From: Clostridia bacterium
Lineage (GTDB): Bacteria > Bacillota > Clostridia > Oscillospirales > Acutalibacteraceae
Reading direction: 5' to 3'
DNA length: 64,000 nt
Assembly: GCA_017517865.1 (NCBI GenBank)
Contig: JAFWYB010000070.1
Coordinates: 1 to 64,000 of the forward strand
The position numbers were made by a program, and so were the translations under genes. This document shows, piece after piece, positions 8,116 to 15,999 of this stretch; the first letter of the stretch is position 1; each line of letters starts with the position of its first letter. The notes under the pieces are model-generated. The model searched no databases. It was not told the origin of the DNA and saw only the letters and a program-made list of their open reading frames with translations.

Positions 8116-9885
8116 ATGCATATTGAACTTTCCAAAAAGGAGCTCAAGGAGCTCAAAAAGCTAAGAGCACAGATTCACAGATCATCCGCAGTTTCAACAA
8201 TCAAGGAAATGTTCGAAAGAAGCGAAGCCTTCGGTGACAGAGTAGCAGTTGTTGAAAAAATCAAAAAGCAGGACGTGGTATACACCGTAAAGGATTTCCA
8301 CGACAGAGTACGTCAGGTAGGTACTGCTCTTTATGAACTCGGCCTCGGCGGTAAGCATATTTCAATTGTCAGCGAAAACAGCTACAACTGGATTGTTGTT
8401 TTCTTTGCTATCGTATGCGGCGGCGGTGTGGCGGTACCCATCGACAAGGAACTTCCCGATAAGGATATCAGCATGCTCATCTCAAAGGGCGATGCCGAAG
8501 CACTCTTCCACAGTAAGGCATATAAGAGCACTGCACAGCTTCATCTTGAAAACGATGACAGATGTAAATACGCTTTCTGTATGAACCCCGGCGCAAAGAC
8601 TGAGGGCGGTAAGTTCCTTACAGTTGATTATCTTGCAGAAATGGGTAAAGAGCTTCTTAAAAAGGGCGACAGACGCTTCATTGATGCCGAGGTAAATAAA
8701 GACGACCTTGCAGCAGTTGTATTTACATCAGGTACTACCGGTACAAATAAAGGCGTTATGCTCAGCCATTTCAACTTTGCCGCAAACGTAGAGGGCGTTC
8801 TTGAATTCCTCGGTCCCGAGCTTTCAACAATGTCTATTCTTCCTATGAACCACGTTTACGAGCTTTCCTGCAGTGTTCTTACCGCTATATATATGAACGG
8901 TATCATTTACGTTAACGACAGCTTAAAGAATATTCTTCCCAATATCAACGACTTCAGACCCACAGCTATGGCAGTCGTACCTCTTGTGCTTGAAGGTATC
9001 TACAACGGTATCCGTGCAAAGGCACAGGAAAGCGGTAGGCTTGATATAATGCTCAAGATGATTAAGATAAGCAACAAGCTTCTTAAGGTGGGCATAGATA
9101 TAAGACCTGTTGTTTTCAAACAGATTAAAGAGAATTTCGGCGGCCAGTTCCCTACAATGAGCTGCGGCGGTGCTCCTGCAAGAGGTGACCATATAAAGTT
9201 CCTTTCAGAGCTTGGCTTTACAATCATTTCAGGTTACGGTATGACGGAATGCTCACCTACAATTACCCTTCACAGAAACGGAAGGTTTAAGCCTCTTTCG
9301 GCAGGTAAGGCATTCCCAAGAATTCAGTTCAGAATCGACAGCCCCGACGAAGAGGGTATCGGTGAGGTACAGGTAAAGGGTGACAATGTTACCAAGGGCT
9401 ATTACAAGGATGAGGAAGCAACAAAGGCATCCTTCACCGAGGACGGCTGGTTCAAGACAGGTGACTACGGACGTCTCGACGAGGACGGTGAGCTTTACAT
9501 CACAGGAAGAAAGAAGTTCCTTATCATTCTTCCTAACGGTGAAAACATCTTCCCCGAAACTGTTGAAAGCAACATTATGGAGCATCTTGCTTATGCGGTT
9601 GAGACCGTTGCCTTTGAAGAAAAAATCATTTCTGCAACAGGTAAGGAAACAACAATTATGTCGGCTGCTGTTTACGTAAACAGAGAGTTCCTCAAGGGTA
9701 TGAGCGATGAAGAAATCATTGCAAAGACCAAAGCTGACGTTGCAGAAAGCAACAAGGGTCAGCCTTCATACAGAAAGGTACAGAACGTTTACGTTTCCTT
9801 TAACGAATTCGAAAAAAATTCAACAAGAAAGGTTATCAGACAGAAGGTTATTGATACATACACCAAAAAAGCAGAAACAGTATAA
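8116..9885 (+). CDS. AMP-forming acyl ligase (fatty acyl-CoA/ACP synthetase-like)
   Basis: A 589-residue ANL-superfamily adenylating enzyme. P-loop motif VVFTSGTTGTNKGVMLSH (201-218), GYGMTE (373-378), DGWFKTGDYG (443-452), GRKK (464-467) and a C-terminal catalytic Lys in NSTRKVIRQKV. The residues around ILPMNHVYELSCSV resemble long-chain FadD/FAAL-type enzymes rather than amino-acid adenylation domains. It would activate a carboxylate as acyl-AMP and load it onto CoA or, given the neighbour, onto the carrier protein 16 bp downstream. The Lys-rich N-terminus (ELSKKELKELKKL) is unusual. Confidence 0.85.
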   Translation: MHIELSKKELKELKKLRAQIHRSSAVSTIKEMFERSEAFGDRVAVVEKIKKQDVVYTVKDFHDRVRQVGTALYELGLGGKHISIVSENSYNWIVVFFAIVCGGGVAVPIDKELPDKDISMLISKGDAEALFHSKAYKSTAQLHLENDDRCKYAFCMNPGAKTEGGKFLTVDYLAEMGKELLKKGDRRFIDAEVNKDDLAAVVFTSGTTGTNKGVMLSHFNFAANVEGVLEFLGPELSTMSILPMNHVYELSCSVLTAIYMNGIIYVNDSLKNILPNINDFRPTAMAVVPLVLEGIYNGIRAKAQESGRLDIMLKMIKISNKLLKVGIDIRPVVFKQIKENFGGQFPTMSCGGAPARGDHIKFLSELGFTIISGYGMTECSPTITLHRNGRFKPLSAGKAFPRIQFRIDSPDEEGIGEVQVKGDNVTKGYYKDEEATKASFTEDGWFKTGDYGRLDEDGELYITGRKKFLIILPNGENIFPETVESNIMEHLAYAVETVAFEEKIISATGKETTIMSAAVYVNREFLKGMSDEEIIAKTKADVAESNKGQPSYRKVQNVYVSFNEFEKNSTRKVIRQKVIDTYTKKAETV

Positions 9886-9901
9886 AAAGGAGGCAACACA
9901 G

Positions 9902-10129
9902 ATGCTTGAAAAAATCAGAGAAGTAATCTGCCGCTTTGTTGATATTGACCCCAACACGCTTACCGAAGATACAAACATCAGAAGTGAGCTCGGACTCAAC
10001 TCGCTTGAGCTTATCAACATAGCAGTAGCTATCGAAGACGAGTTTGATGTTGAAATACCCGACCGCGAGGTAGGCAATATTGAAACCCTCGGTGATGCAA
10101 TAGCAATCATTGAAAAGTATATGGACTAA
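9902..10129 (+). CDS. Acyl carrier protein
   Basis: A 75-residue acidic four-helix carrier protein with the phosphopantetheine attachment site LGLNSLEL (Ser34). It starts at the ATG after AAAAGGAGG. It differs from housekeeping AcpP (GLNSLE instead of the usual D-S-L) and sits at the end of the condensation/ligase operon, so it is probably dedicated to that pathway. It would be modified by a 4'-phosphopantetheinyl transferase encoded elsewhere. Confidence 0.9.
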   Translation: MLEKIREVICRFVDIDPNTLTEDTNIRSELGLNSLELINIAVAIEDEFDVEIPDREVGNIETLGDAIAIIEKYMD

Positions 10130-10136
10130 GAAAGTC

Positions 10137-10166
10137 ATCCTCCCGAAAAAACGGGAGGATTTTTTC
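10137..10166 (+). terminator. Intrinsic terminator of the ACP operon
   Basis: The perfect stem ATCCTCCCG/CGGGAGGAT with an A-rich loop is followed by TTTTTT. Confidence 0.9.
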
Positions 10167-10195
10167 ATCCTGCGTGAAATAATATTAAAAAACAC

Positions 10196-10224
10196 TTGAT
10201 TTTTAAACTGCCTTTGTGTATAAT
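10196..10224 (+). promoter_or_regulatory. Promoter of tRNA-Ser
   Basis: TTGATT (10196-10201), 17 bp, TATAAT (10219-10224), 19 bp before the tRNA. Confidence 0.75.
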
Positions 10225-10243
10225 ATCAAAGCAACAAAGATAC

Positions 10244-10336
10244 GGAGAGTTGTCCGAGCTGGCCGAAGGAGCACGATTGGAAATCGTGTAAGTCGCTAAA
10301 ACGGCTTCGAGGGTTCGAATCCCTTGCTCTCCGCCA
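10244..10336 (+). tRNA. tRNA-Ser (GGA)
   Basis: A 93-nt class II tRNA: acceptor GGAGAGT/GCTCTCC, anticodon loop ATTGGAAAT region with anticodon GGA, a long variable arm (AGTCGCTAAAACGGCTTC), T-arm GGGTTCGAATCCC, and an encoded GCCA end. Its 3' 19 bp are duplicated at 10505-10523. Confidence 0.95.
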
Positions 10337-10344
10337 AAAAATAG

Positions 10345-10432
10345 AAGGTAGTGCCGATAGGTGCTACCTTTTATTTTTTCGATGAAATCAGAAGTAAGGG
10401 ATTCGAACAAGGAGGGAGCGAAGCGGAAGAAA
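10345..10432 (+). repeat. Repeat copy 1 (terminator stem plus GATTCGAAC block)
   Basis: A stem AAGGTAGTGCC/GGTGCTACCTT plus T-tract, then a block containing CGATGAAATCA, AGGGATTCGAAC and GCGGAAGAAAA. A second copy with scattered substitutions lies at 12446-12533, about 2.1 kb away. Copy 1 directly follows tRNA-Ser and probably terminates it. Confidence 0.8.
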
Positions 10433-10504
10433 ATGCTTCAGGGAAGCATTTTCGCCGACGGGGCAACGAGCGTAGCGAGGCGATAGCGCGGCAGCGCGGG
10501 ACAA

Positions 10505-10523
10505 AATCCCTTGCTCTCCGCCA
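10505..10523 (+). repeat. Duplicated tRNA-Ser 3' end
   Basis: Nineteen bases identical to tRNA-Ser positions 10318-10336 (AATCCC ... CCGCCA). This has the form of an attachment-site scar left by recombination at the tRNA 3' end. Confidence 0.85.
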
Positions 10524-10672
10524 TTCTATAAGGGTTTTCAAGAGATTGAAGACCCTTGTTTTTTTGTTCTAAAATATAGTATTTTTGCCCTCTCGCCGAC
10601 GTTTCACCGACGGGCATCATCACCGAAGCGCTCCCGGTGGGAGAAAAAGTGAGGTGAGGATGGCGCAGTGGT

Positions 10673-10710
10673 CAAAAGTTGTCGGCGCTCCAAGCCGGAA
10701 ACAACTTTTG
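10673..10710. repeat. 38-bp inverted repeat
   Basis: CAAAAGTTGT at 10673-10682 pairs perfectly with ACAACTTTTG at 10701-10710. An inner CGGC/GCCG stem closes a GCTCCAA loop. No T-tract follows, so it is not an ordinary terminator. Its role is unknown. Confidence 0.7.
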
Positions 10711-10754
10711 GGAACCACAAGAGGGAAAGTTTACCTATTTATGGGAGTTTGGCG

Positions 10755-11110
10755 TTAGGCAACGGACTCGTAAAGTATTCCTGTACCCTTGGCATCAGCG
10801 TTGTAGTTGACAGCTCTGTCCTCGCTAATTCCGCAGTGTCTTGCAGTTTCAACAGCATCAATATTTGCACCGATAAAAAGAAACTCCCATCCATATTTTT
10901 CTTTCTGCCGCTCAATCATTTTCTTGACCCCATCGCTTGAGTAACGCTGACTTGCGTTCTCCATACCGTCGGTTGTGATGATGAACATTGTGTGCTTGGG
11001 CACATCCTCGGGGCGAGCGTACTTGTGGATGTTTCCGATGTGATGAATTGCTGAGCCGACAGCATCAATAAGAGCTGTGCAACCTCTGACTGTGTACTCC
11101 TTGTCGGTGC
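10755..11110 (-). pseudogene. Fragment of a von Willebrand A (YegL-like) domain protein
   Basis: The minus-strand frame reads KEYTVRGCTALIDAVGSAIHHIGNIHKYARPEDV, then FIITTDGMENASQRYS and YGWEFLFIGANIDAVETA. This is the middle of a VWA protein of the YegL type (MIDAS threonine and DGMENAS aspartate region). There is no start codon or N-terminal DxSGSM part, and the C-terminal end stops early at LYESVA. At its 5' end it runs into the transporter fragment on the opposite strand near 11100-11115. Remnant, probably not functional. Confidence 0.75.
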
Positions 11111-11594
11111 TGTCGGCGGTCTTGCAGGTGCTTTTGTGCCTCTGACTCCGGACTCAAATGGTATGGGAATGTATATTGCGATTCTTCTGCTTCTCAATGT
11201 CGGTAACTCTGTGTTCCAGATTTCCGTATGGGCAATTGTTGCAGACTGCATTGCAATCAGCTTCCGGAAAACAGGTAAGAGTGAGGAAGGCTCACTTTAT
11301 GCTATCTATTCCTTCTTTCGTAAGTTTGCACAGGGTGTAGGTCAGGCAGCAGTTTCCATCGGTCTTAAAGCGATTAATTTCAATGATAAGACATATGATC
11401 TGGTTAAAACTGCAGATGGCTCTACTATACAGATTCCGGTTATTGCCGAACAGGTTGAGGACTTTGGCGACAACCTTGTAAGACTTTATATCGTTCTTCT
11501 CGCAGTCGGTTCACTTATAGCATTCCTTTCAATGGCATTTATTTATAACATCAACAAAAAGCAGGAACAGGAGATTACTTCTGAAGCTGTATAA
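11106..11594 (+). pseudogene. C-terminal fragment of a GPH-family (MFS) sugar transporter
   Basis: About 160 residues of reading frame, open from about 11106: GAVGGLAGAFVPLTPDSNGMGMYIAI (helix), ISVWAIVADCIAISFRKTGKSEEGSLYAIYSFFRK, and a final helix LVRLYIVLLAVGSLIAFLSM. The WAIVADC ... KTGKSEEGSLYA signature is typical of the last third of glycoside-pentoside-hexuronide symporters (about 450 residues when intact). The N-terminal two thirds are missing and the break abuts the VWA fragment. Confidence 0.8.
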
Positions 11595-11636
11595 ATAGCT
11601 CATTTTTATAGCCATTTTCTCTTAATTGTTTTTAAC

Positions 11637-11665
11637 TTGACAAAGTTTTTTTAAAATGCTATTAT
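11637..11665 (+). promoter_or_regulatory. Promoter for the 11.7-kb secreted protein
   Basis: TTGACA (11637-11642), 17 bp, TATTAT (11660-11665). Confidence 0.75.
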
Positions 11666-11700
11666 AGAATTACGAATAATACTTGGAAGGAAGAAAGAAT

Positions 11701-12327
11701 ATGAAAAAAATTAAAAAAGCACTGACCTTTTTTCTTGCAGCTGTTCTTGTTTTATCAAGCTTTTCTGTAAGCGCCTTTGCTGTTCACCCAGAAGAAAAAT
11801 ATTTGTGCATGGCCTATGAGGAAGATTATACTGAAGAGGAAATTGTTATACTGTTTACCTCGCAGAATTTTGACTCTGTCAATCCTGATGCTGTGGCTGA
11901 AATATATTTCCACGAGGAAATCAGATTTTATGCGGGTGACGCCGTTGATAGAAACAAGCTTGACGGAACTTTTGAGCTTGAGTATGTAGGCTCTGTACCG
12001 GCAGATAAAATTGAAATTGTTGACACAAGAGTTGGCACAGAGACAGATTATGACAATATGTACGGCAGACTTAAAATTGACTGGAGCTCAATAGATTTCA
12101 GCAAAAAGGGATATTACTTCATTTTCTTTGATGAAGGATTCTTTTATTCGTCTGAAAATCCTGAGAAGGTAACCTATGATGATATGTTCGACGGTGTTGA
12201 AATGCCTGCTCTTACCGATGAAGAGGAGTCTTTAAGAGATACTATGAAAGTCATAAAGGCTTACATACAGGAATTTCTTAATAAAATCCGTGATTTCTTT
12301 GATTTACTTTTGAATTTTTTCAGATAA
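11701..12327 (+). CDS. Secreted protein of unknown function with amphipathic C-terminal tail
   Basis: A 208-residue protein starting MKKIKKALTFFLAAVLVLSSFSV with a typical signal peptide (cleavage near SAFA, residue 27). The body is acidic and probably beta-rich, with no family recognised. The last 35 residues form a predicted amphipathic helix (VIKAYIQEFLNKIRDFFDLL) ending in FFR. The same kind of tail ends the 12.6-kb adhesin and the 25.9-kb phosphatase. The start at 11701 follows GGAAGGAAG; an in-frame start at 11683 lacks a ribosome site. Own promoter. Confidence 0.75.
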   Translation: MKKIKKALTFFLAAVLVLSSFSVSAFAVHPEEKYLCMAYEEDYTEEEIVILFTSQNFDSVNPDAVAEIYFHEEIRFYAGDAVDRNKLDGTFELEYVGSVPADKIEIVDTRVGTETDYDNMYGRLKIDWSSIDFSKKGYYFIFFDEGFFYSSENPEKVTYDDMFDGVEMPALTDEEESLRDTMKVIKAYIQEFLNKIRDFFDLLLNFFR

Positions 12328-12445
12328 TAATAACCTTTTTTTCGAGCTGTACAGTAATTGTGCAGCTCTCATTCTGTTTCAATAAAATCAAACCGGATTT
12401 AATGGGTATGCCTTGTATTAAAATATGCGCGGAACCACAAAATTG

Positions 12446-12533
12446 AAAGGTAGTACCGTCAGGTGCTACCTTTCATTTTTCGATGAAATCAAAAGAAAGG
12501 GATTCGAACAAGAAGAAAACGAAACGGAAGAAA
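12446..12533 (+). repeat. Repeat copy 2 (terminator stem plus GATTCGAAC block)
   Basis: A diverged copy of 10345-10432, with stem AAAGGTAGTACC/GGTGCTACCTTT, then CGATGAAATCA and AAAGGGATTCGAACAAG. Unlike copy 1, no tRNA precedes it. Confidence 0.8.
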
Positions 12534-12574
12534 AGAACATAAAAATCACCGTTTTTTGATTTTTTGTTAACATA

Positions 12575-12603
12575 TTGAATTTTTTGTTTCGGAGTGATAT
12601 AAT
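12575..12603 (+). promoter_or_regulatory. Promoter for the thioester adhesin gene
   Basis: TTGAAT (12575-12580), 17 bp, TATAAT (12598-12603), followed by AGGAGGT. Confidence 0.7.
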
Positions 12604-12627
12604 TTATTTCATCAGGAGGTGCCAGTT

Positions 12628-14739
12628 ATGAAAAAATCTGTTTGTTTTTTTATGAGTCTTCTTTTTCTGCTTGTTTCAGGCTTGTCCTGCGCTTATGCAG
12701 CGGATGAATTTACTGTTTCTCAGGTTGAAGAAATGCTGGAGAATATTGACACTCTTCAGCAAATGCAGGATAAGAGAAGCAAATATACCGCCAGCGGACA
12801 TTATGACATCAACACTACAAATACCGGTACGATTACCAAGCACAATACTGCCCGCCGTAATTATGAAACATATCTTGAAGAAATGTTTGCAAAAAGAGCT
12901 GAGGCTCAGGAGGCTTATGCTGCCTTGAGCGACGAAGAAAAAGCTCAGCTTGATCCTGCACTGGTTGCAAAGCTCAGTGATGAGTTGCCGACCTCTTACC
13001 TTATAAAGGAATATGCCGTTACTCCCGGTAACGGTGAGTACGCATATGAAGCAATAGGCGCTGAGATGGGATATGCCTATGAAATCGGAAACTATATGAT
13101 TTCAGGCAGCATTCCTCAGTCCTTCATTCTTGTCGATACTTCTGACGGTGCCACAACGTGGACTCCGAGCGGTGAATATGTTTACGGCGAGAGCAACTAC
13201 ATTGTTACATATTGCTGCGACAAGGAAACCGGTCTTGATTACGGAACTCACTATAAGCAGGTCAATCTTGAAGACAGCGGCTATTTTGACGAGGCTGAGG
13301 CACGGAGCATCAGAGCAGTCATAGAAAATTCCTATCCCTTTGTTTCAATGGATGAAATGAAGGAAAATCTCAAAAGCGGCGGTATGGATCCGGCTTTTGT
13401 TGACGGCCTTAACCGTGCGGATCTGATTTCAGCCGTTCAGATGGCTGTGTGGTCCTATGCAAACATCAACGATGCCGCAGCTGACGGACTTGAATACTTT
13501 GCTTCAATCGATATACCGAGAAATACGGGCATATATTTTACTCCTCTTCACGATTACACAAATGAAATGTGGGAATGGTACCCCGGAAAAAGAACGAGAA
13601 CTTTTGATACCCGTGCACAGTACCGTGTCAACACCCTTGCGGAATATCTCTGTAATTTAGAGCCTGTCGCTCCGACTCCCGACCAAATCGTTATTTCTGA
13701 GCTTGAGGTTGTGAAGACCGAGCTGATCAACGAGGAAAACGGCTTATACCATATTACAATGTACATAGCTCTTAACGGTGGCGGAAACGAAGAGGACGAT
13801 CTGAAAATCCATGCCACAAGCTATAGTCAGAACGAGGACGGAACCGTTTCAATCACTGAAAAGTCTGAATGCAGGGCTGAACGCATTGATGATGTGTATA
13901 CAATCACAACCCACGCCAAAGACGGTGATATGATAGAGATTACCGTTGACGGAAAGCAGAAGCTTTCAAAGGGCGCATACTTCTATGACCCGGAAGGCGG
14001 ACGAGAAAAATCCCAGTCCCTTGTAGGTATGAGTGAGGGTGTAACAGCCGTAAGTGCCTCAAAGAACACTCTGTTCATTGCTGATCTTGCAGATATTCCC
14101 GTTCAGGATATAGAAATTCCCGAAGCAGAAAAAGAGCTTAAGCTTGAACCGGGAGAAACTGTTCAGCTTGCTGTTACCGTTAAACCCGAAAATGCAACCA
14201 ATAAAGAAATTATCTTCTCTACAAGCGATGCATCGGTGGCAACTGTAGACGAGAAAGGAAACATAGTTGCGGCAGGCGAAGGAACAGCGATTATCACCGT
14301 GATTTCCGCGGATAAGCCTTCTGTAAAGAAAGAAATAGTCGTAACGGTTGCAGCTGCAAATATCAAGCCTCTTACCAAGCACTACATTGTATTCGGCAAG
14401 ACCGAAAAAATCGGTTGGTACAGTGTTTCGCTTGACGGCGGCGAAACCTTCCTGACCGTGTTCGGTAATTCCAACCTTGAGGTTGCTGAAGGAACGGAGC
14501 TTATTATAAAAGCCAACGATGTTTTCGGAGACCCCTTTACTTTCTATATAAACGGTAAAGCTGTGGCCCCGGACGAAAACGGTTACGTCAGGGTTACCGT
14601 TGACGGATATATGCTGATAGGAGCACTGGGCATTCCTGATATTGAAATTCCCGATGCAGAGGAATCGCTCAGTCTCTTTGAACAGATCATAAAAGCCATC
14701 AAGGACTTTTTTGCCTGGATTGCAAGCTGGTTTAAATAA
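12628..14739 (+). CDS. Thioester-domain adhesin-like surface protein with Big_2 domain
   Basis: A 703-residue secreted protein. The signal peptide ends at AYA (residue 24). Residues about 130-290 match a Cys-Gln thioester (TQXA) domain: VTYCCDKETG (Cys196/197) and SAVQMAVWSYA (Gln271) would form the internal thioester used by Gram-positive adhesins to bind host amines covalently. A middle beta region (about 355-485) follows, then a bacterial Ig-like group 2 domain (about 491-576, LKLEPGETVQLAVTV ... SDASVATVDEKGNIV). There is no LPXTG motif; the protein ends in an amphipathic helix (LFEQIIKAIKDFFAWI). The ATG at 12628 follows AGGAGGT. Domain calls are pattern-based. Confidence 0.78.
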   Translation: MKKSVCFFMSLLFLLVSGLSCAYAADEFTVSQVEEMLENIDTLQQMQDKRSKYTASGHYDINTTNTGTITKHNTARRNYETYLEEMFAKRAEAQEAYAALSDEEKAQLDPALVAKLSDELPTSYLIKEYAVTPGNGEYAYEAIGAEMGYAYEIGNYMISGSIPQSFILVDTSDGATTWTPSGEYVYGESNYIVTYCCDKETGLDYGTHYKQVNLEDSGYFDEAEARSIRAVIENSYPFVSMDEMKENLKSGGMDPAFVDGLNRADLISAVQMAVWSYANINDAAADGLEYFASIDIPRNTGIYFTPLHDYTNEMWEWYPGKRTRTFDTRAQYRVNTLAEYLCNLEPVAPTPDQIVISELEVVKTELINEENGLYHITMYIALNGGGNEEDDLKIHATSYSQNEDGTVSITEKSECRAERIDDVYTITTHAKDGDMIEITVDGKQKLSKGAYFYDPEGGREKSQSLVGMSEGVTAVSASKNTLFIADLADIPVQDIEIPEAEKELKLEPGETVQLAVTVKPENATNKEIIFSTSDASVATVDEKGNIVAAGEGTAIITVISADKPSVKKEIVVTVAAANIKPLTKHYIVFGKTEKIGWYSVSLDGGETFLTVFGNSNLEVAEGTELIIKANDVFGDPFTFYINGKAVAPDENGYVRVTVDGYMLIGALGIPDIEIPDAEESLSLFEQIIKAIKDFFAWIASWFK

Positions 14740-14755
14740 TATGTAAATCAGACAG

Positions 14756-14790
14756 CAACAACCGGAGTTCTCTCCGGTTGTTACTTTTTT
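14756..14790 (+). terminator. Terminator after the adhesin gene
   Basis: The stem CAACAACCGGAG/CTCCGGTTGTT is followed by ACTTTTTT. Confidence 0.9.
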
Positions 14791-14989
14791 GTAATGTATT
14801 TTTATCCTTCCGGGCTTATATATTGATTTTGACAAGTATTTTGGCACAAAAAACAGTGCATAGCCTGTCACAATTTGTATAATCCAATAGTTTTTGGTTG
14901 CAATTATTACAAAACTGTCAGAAAACTTTATTTTTATATGCCGTTGTGGTAGGATACACGGGTATAAAGGCTGAAACGGAGGCTGTTTT

Positions 14990-15799
14990 ATGGATAAAAT
15001 CAAAGCTTGGATAGATAAACACGTAATAGGAAACGGAATAACGGTTTTTGAGTTTGCTTTATGGTGGGCTATGAGAATTGCACTTCTCGGCGTTCTTGGC
15101 TATATCGTAAAGACAGAGCTTATTGACGAAGGCAATTTCAGCATCAGAATTGTGCAGATTGCAGGCTGCACCCTTGCCACCTTTACCGTACCCCTTGTAA
15201 AAAAGCTTTTCTTCTTTTCAAAATCGATTCAGAAAATCACACACAGAACACAGACCTGGATAAACATTACTGCGTTCCTTACATCCTTTTTCGGTCAGGG
15301 CCTTGACTTCTATCACGAGATTCCTACCTGGGATAAGTATATGCACCTTTTCAGCGGCGGACTTGTGCTTCTTATCGGTAATGAAATAGTTAACGGCTTT
15401 ATGCGTAAGGGCGACAGAATTTCACCCTTCAACAGAATGATGGCGGCATCAGGCTTCTCATACTTCGTTATTGTAGTCTGGGAGCTTTACGAATTCACGA
15501 TGGACTATTTCTGGGAGGACTCAGCTCTTCAGCGCTTTGAGCCCGGAGATGCAGAGGATCATCTCGGTACACTTTTTGTTAAGATATTCGGTGAAAGCGT
15601 AAACAACAACAGAATCAATGATGACGGTGAGCTCGTTACAAACTGGCAGCTTTTCGACACAAACATTGATATGCTTTACGCCTTCGTTTGCTGTATCGTA
15701 TTCTCGGCAGGCCTTTATATATTCTATAAGGTTAAGGAAAAGAAGGAAGAAAAGAAAGCACGTCTTTCAGAGGAAGAGCTTGAGGCTGTTGCGGCTTAA
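14990..15799 (+). CDS. Multi-pass membrane protein (DUF2238/YjdF-like)
   Basis: A 269-residue integral membrane protein with about five or six hydrophobic helices. A conserved-looking core DKYMHLFSGGLVLLIG and WELYEFTMDYFW, with membrane-embedded His/Asp/Glu, resembles the DUF2238 (YjdF) family of unknown function. The Lys/Glu-rich C-terminus is probably cytoplasmic. Codon use is host-like. It stands alone between two terminators. Confidence 0.6.
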   Translation: MDKIKAWIDKHVIGNGITVFEFALWWAMRIALLGVLGYIVKTELIDEGNFSIRIVQIAGCTLATFTVPLVKKLFFFSKSIQKITHRTQTWINITAFLTSFFGQGLDFYHEIPTWDKYMHLFSGGLVLLIGNEIVNGFMRKGDRISPFNRMMAASGFSYFVIVVWELYEFTMDYFWEDSALQRFEPGDAEDHLGTLFVKIFGESVNNNRINDDGELVTNWQLFDTNIDMLYAFVCCIVFSAGLYIFYKVKEKKEEKKARLSEEELEAVAA

Positions 15800-15810
15800 A
15801 TGAAAAATCC

Positions 15811-15843
15811 GGTCGGAGTAAATCAATACTCCGACCTTTTCTG
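15811..15843 (+). terminator. Terminator after the membrane protein
   Basis: The stem GGTCGGAGTA/TACTCCGACC is followed by TTTT. Confidence 0.9.
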
Positions 15844-15899
15844 TTTAGGGGCTGCCCGGGTAAAAGCGGTAAAATTTTTATAAATAATATCGCTTTCGG

Positions 15900-15928
15900 T
15901 TGACATTGAAAACAGTTAGTTGTATTAT
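15900..15928 (+). promoter_or_regulatory. Promoter for the 16-kb surface protein
   Basis: TTGACA (15900-15905), 17 bp, TATTAT (15923-15928); AAGGAGGAG lies just before the gene. Confidence 0.75.
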
Positions 15929-15999
15929 ATACTATGTATAATAGTGAAACTATGTAAAGCTTTGCGCTTAATATGATATAAGGAGGAGTTTCCTCAATT

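Larger units (their letters stand above)
10337..10754. other. Scrambled repeat tract behind tRNA-Ser
   Basis: The 418 bp contain, in order: a terminator-like stem (10345-10370); a GC-rich segment with an inverted copy of the tRNA T-loop (GGGATTCGAAC near 10399); the duplicated tRNA 3' end (10505-10523); a second terminator stem (10528-10562, AAGGGTTTTCAA/TTGAAGACCCTT plus T-tract); a GC-rich CTCCCGGTGGGAG stem near 10631; and a long inverted repeat (10673-10710). No coding region is supported. Confidence 0.75.
12328..12627. other. 300-bp spacer with repeat copy 2 and a promoter
   Basis: It contains the second copy of the tRNA-Ser-associated repeat (12446-12533) and a promoter (12575-12603) for the adhesin gene. 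A weak stem near 12341-12370 (GAGCTGTACAG/TGTGCAGCTC) may terminate the preceding gene. No coding region is supported. Confidence 0.7.

Noticed and set aside
9707-10129. Longer 140-codon ORF ending as the acyl carrier protein
   Set aside because: Its first about 65 codons lie in another frame of the ligase gene; the ATG at 9902 with AAAAGGAGG gives a standard 75-residue carrier protein.
10351-10572. 73-codon ORF through the tRNA-Ser repeat tract
   Set aside because: It reads through terminator stems and the duplicated tRNA end; no ribosome site and no protein similarity.
10636-10712. Possible tRNA-like gene (GATGGCGCAGTGG ... GCTCCAAGCC)
   Set aside because: No acceptor stem or T-arm can be paired, and the sequence forms a simple long hairpin instead.
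14059-15003. 314-codon minus-strand ORF opposite the adhesin gene
   Set aside because: It is antisense to a well-supported signal-peptide protein and spans the terminator at 14756-14790; its composition is typical of a shadow frame.
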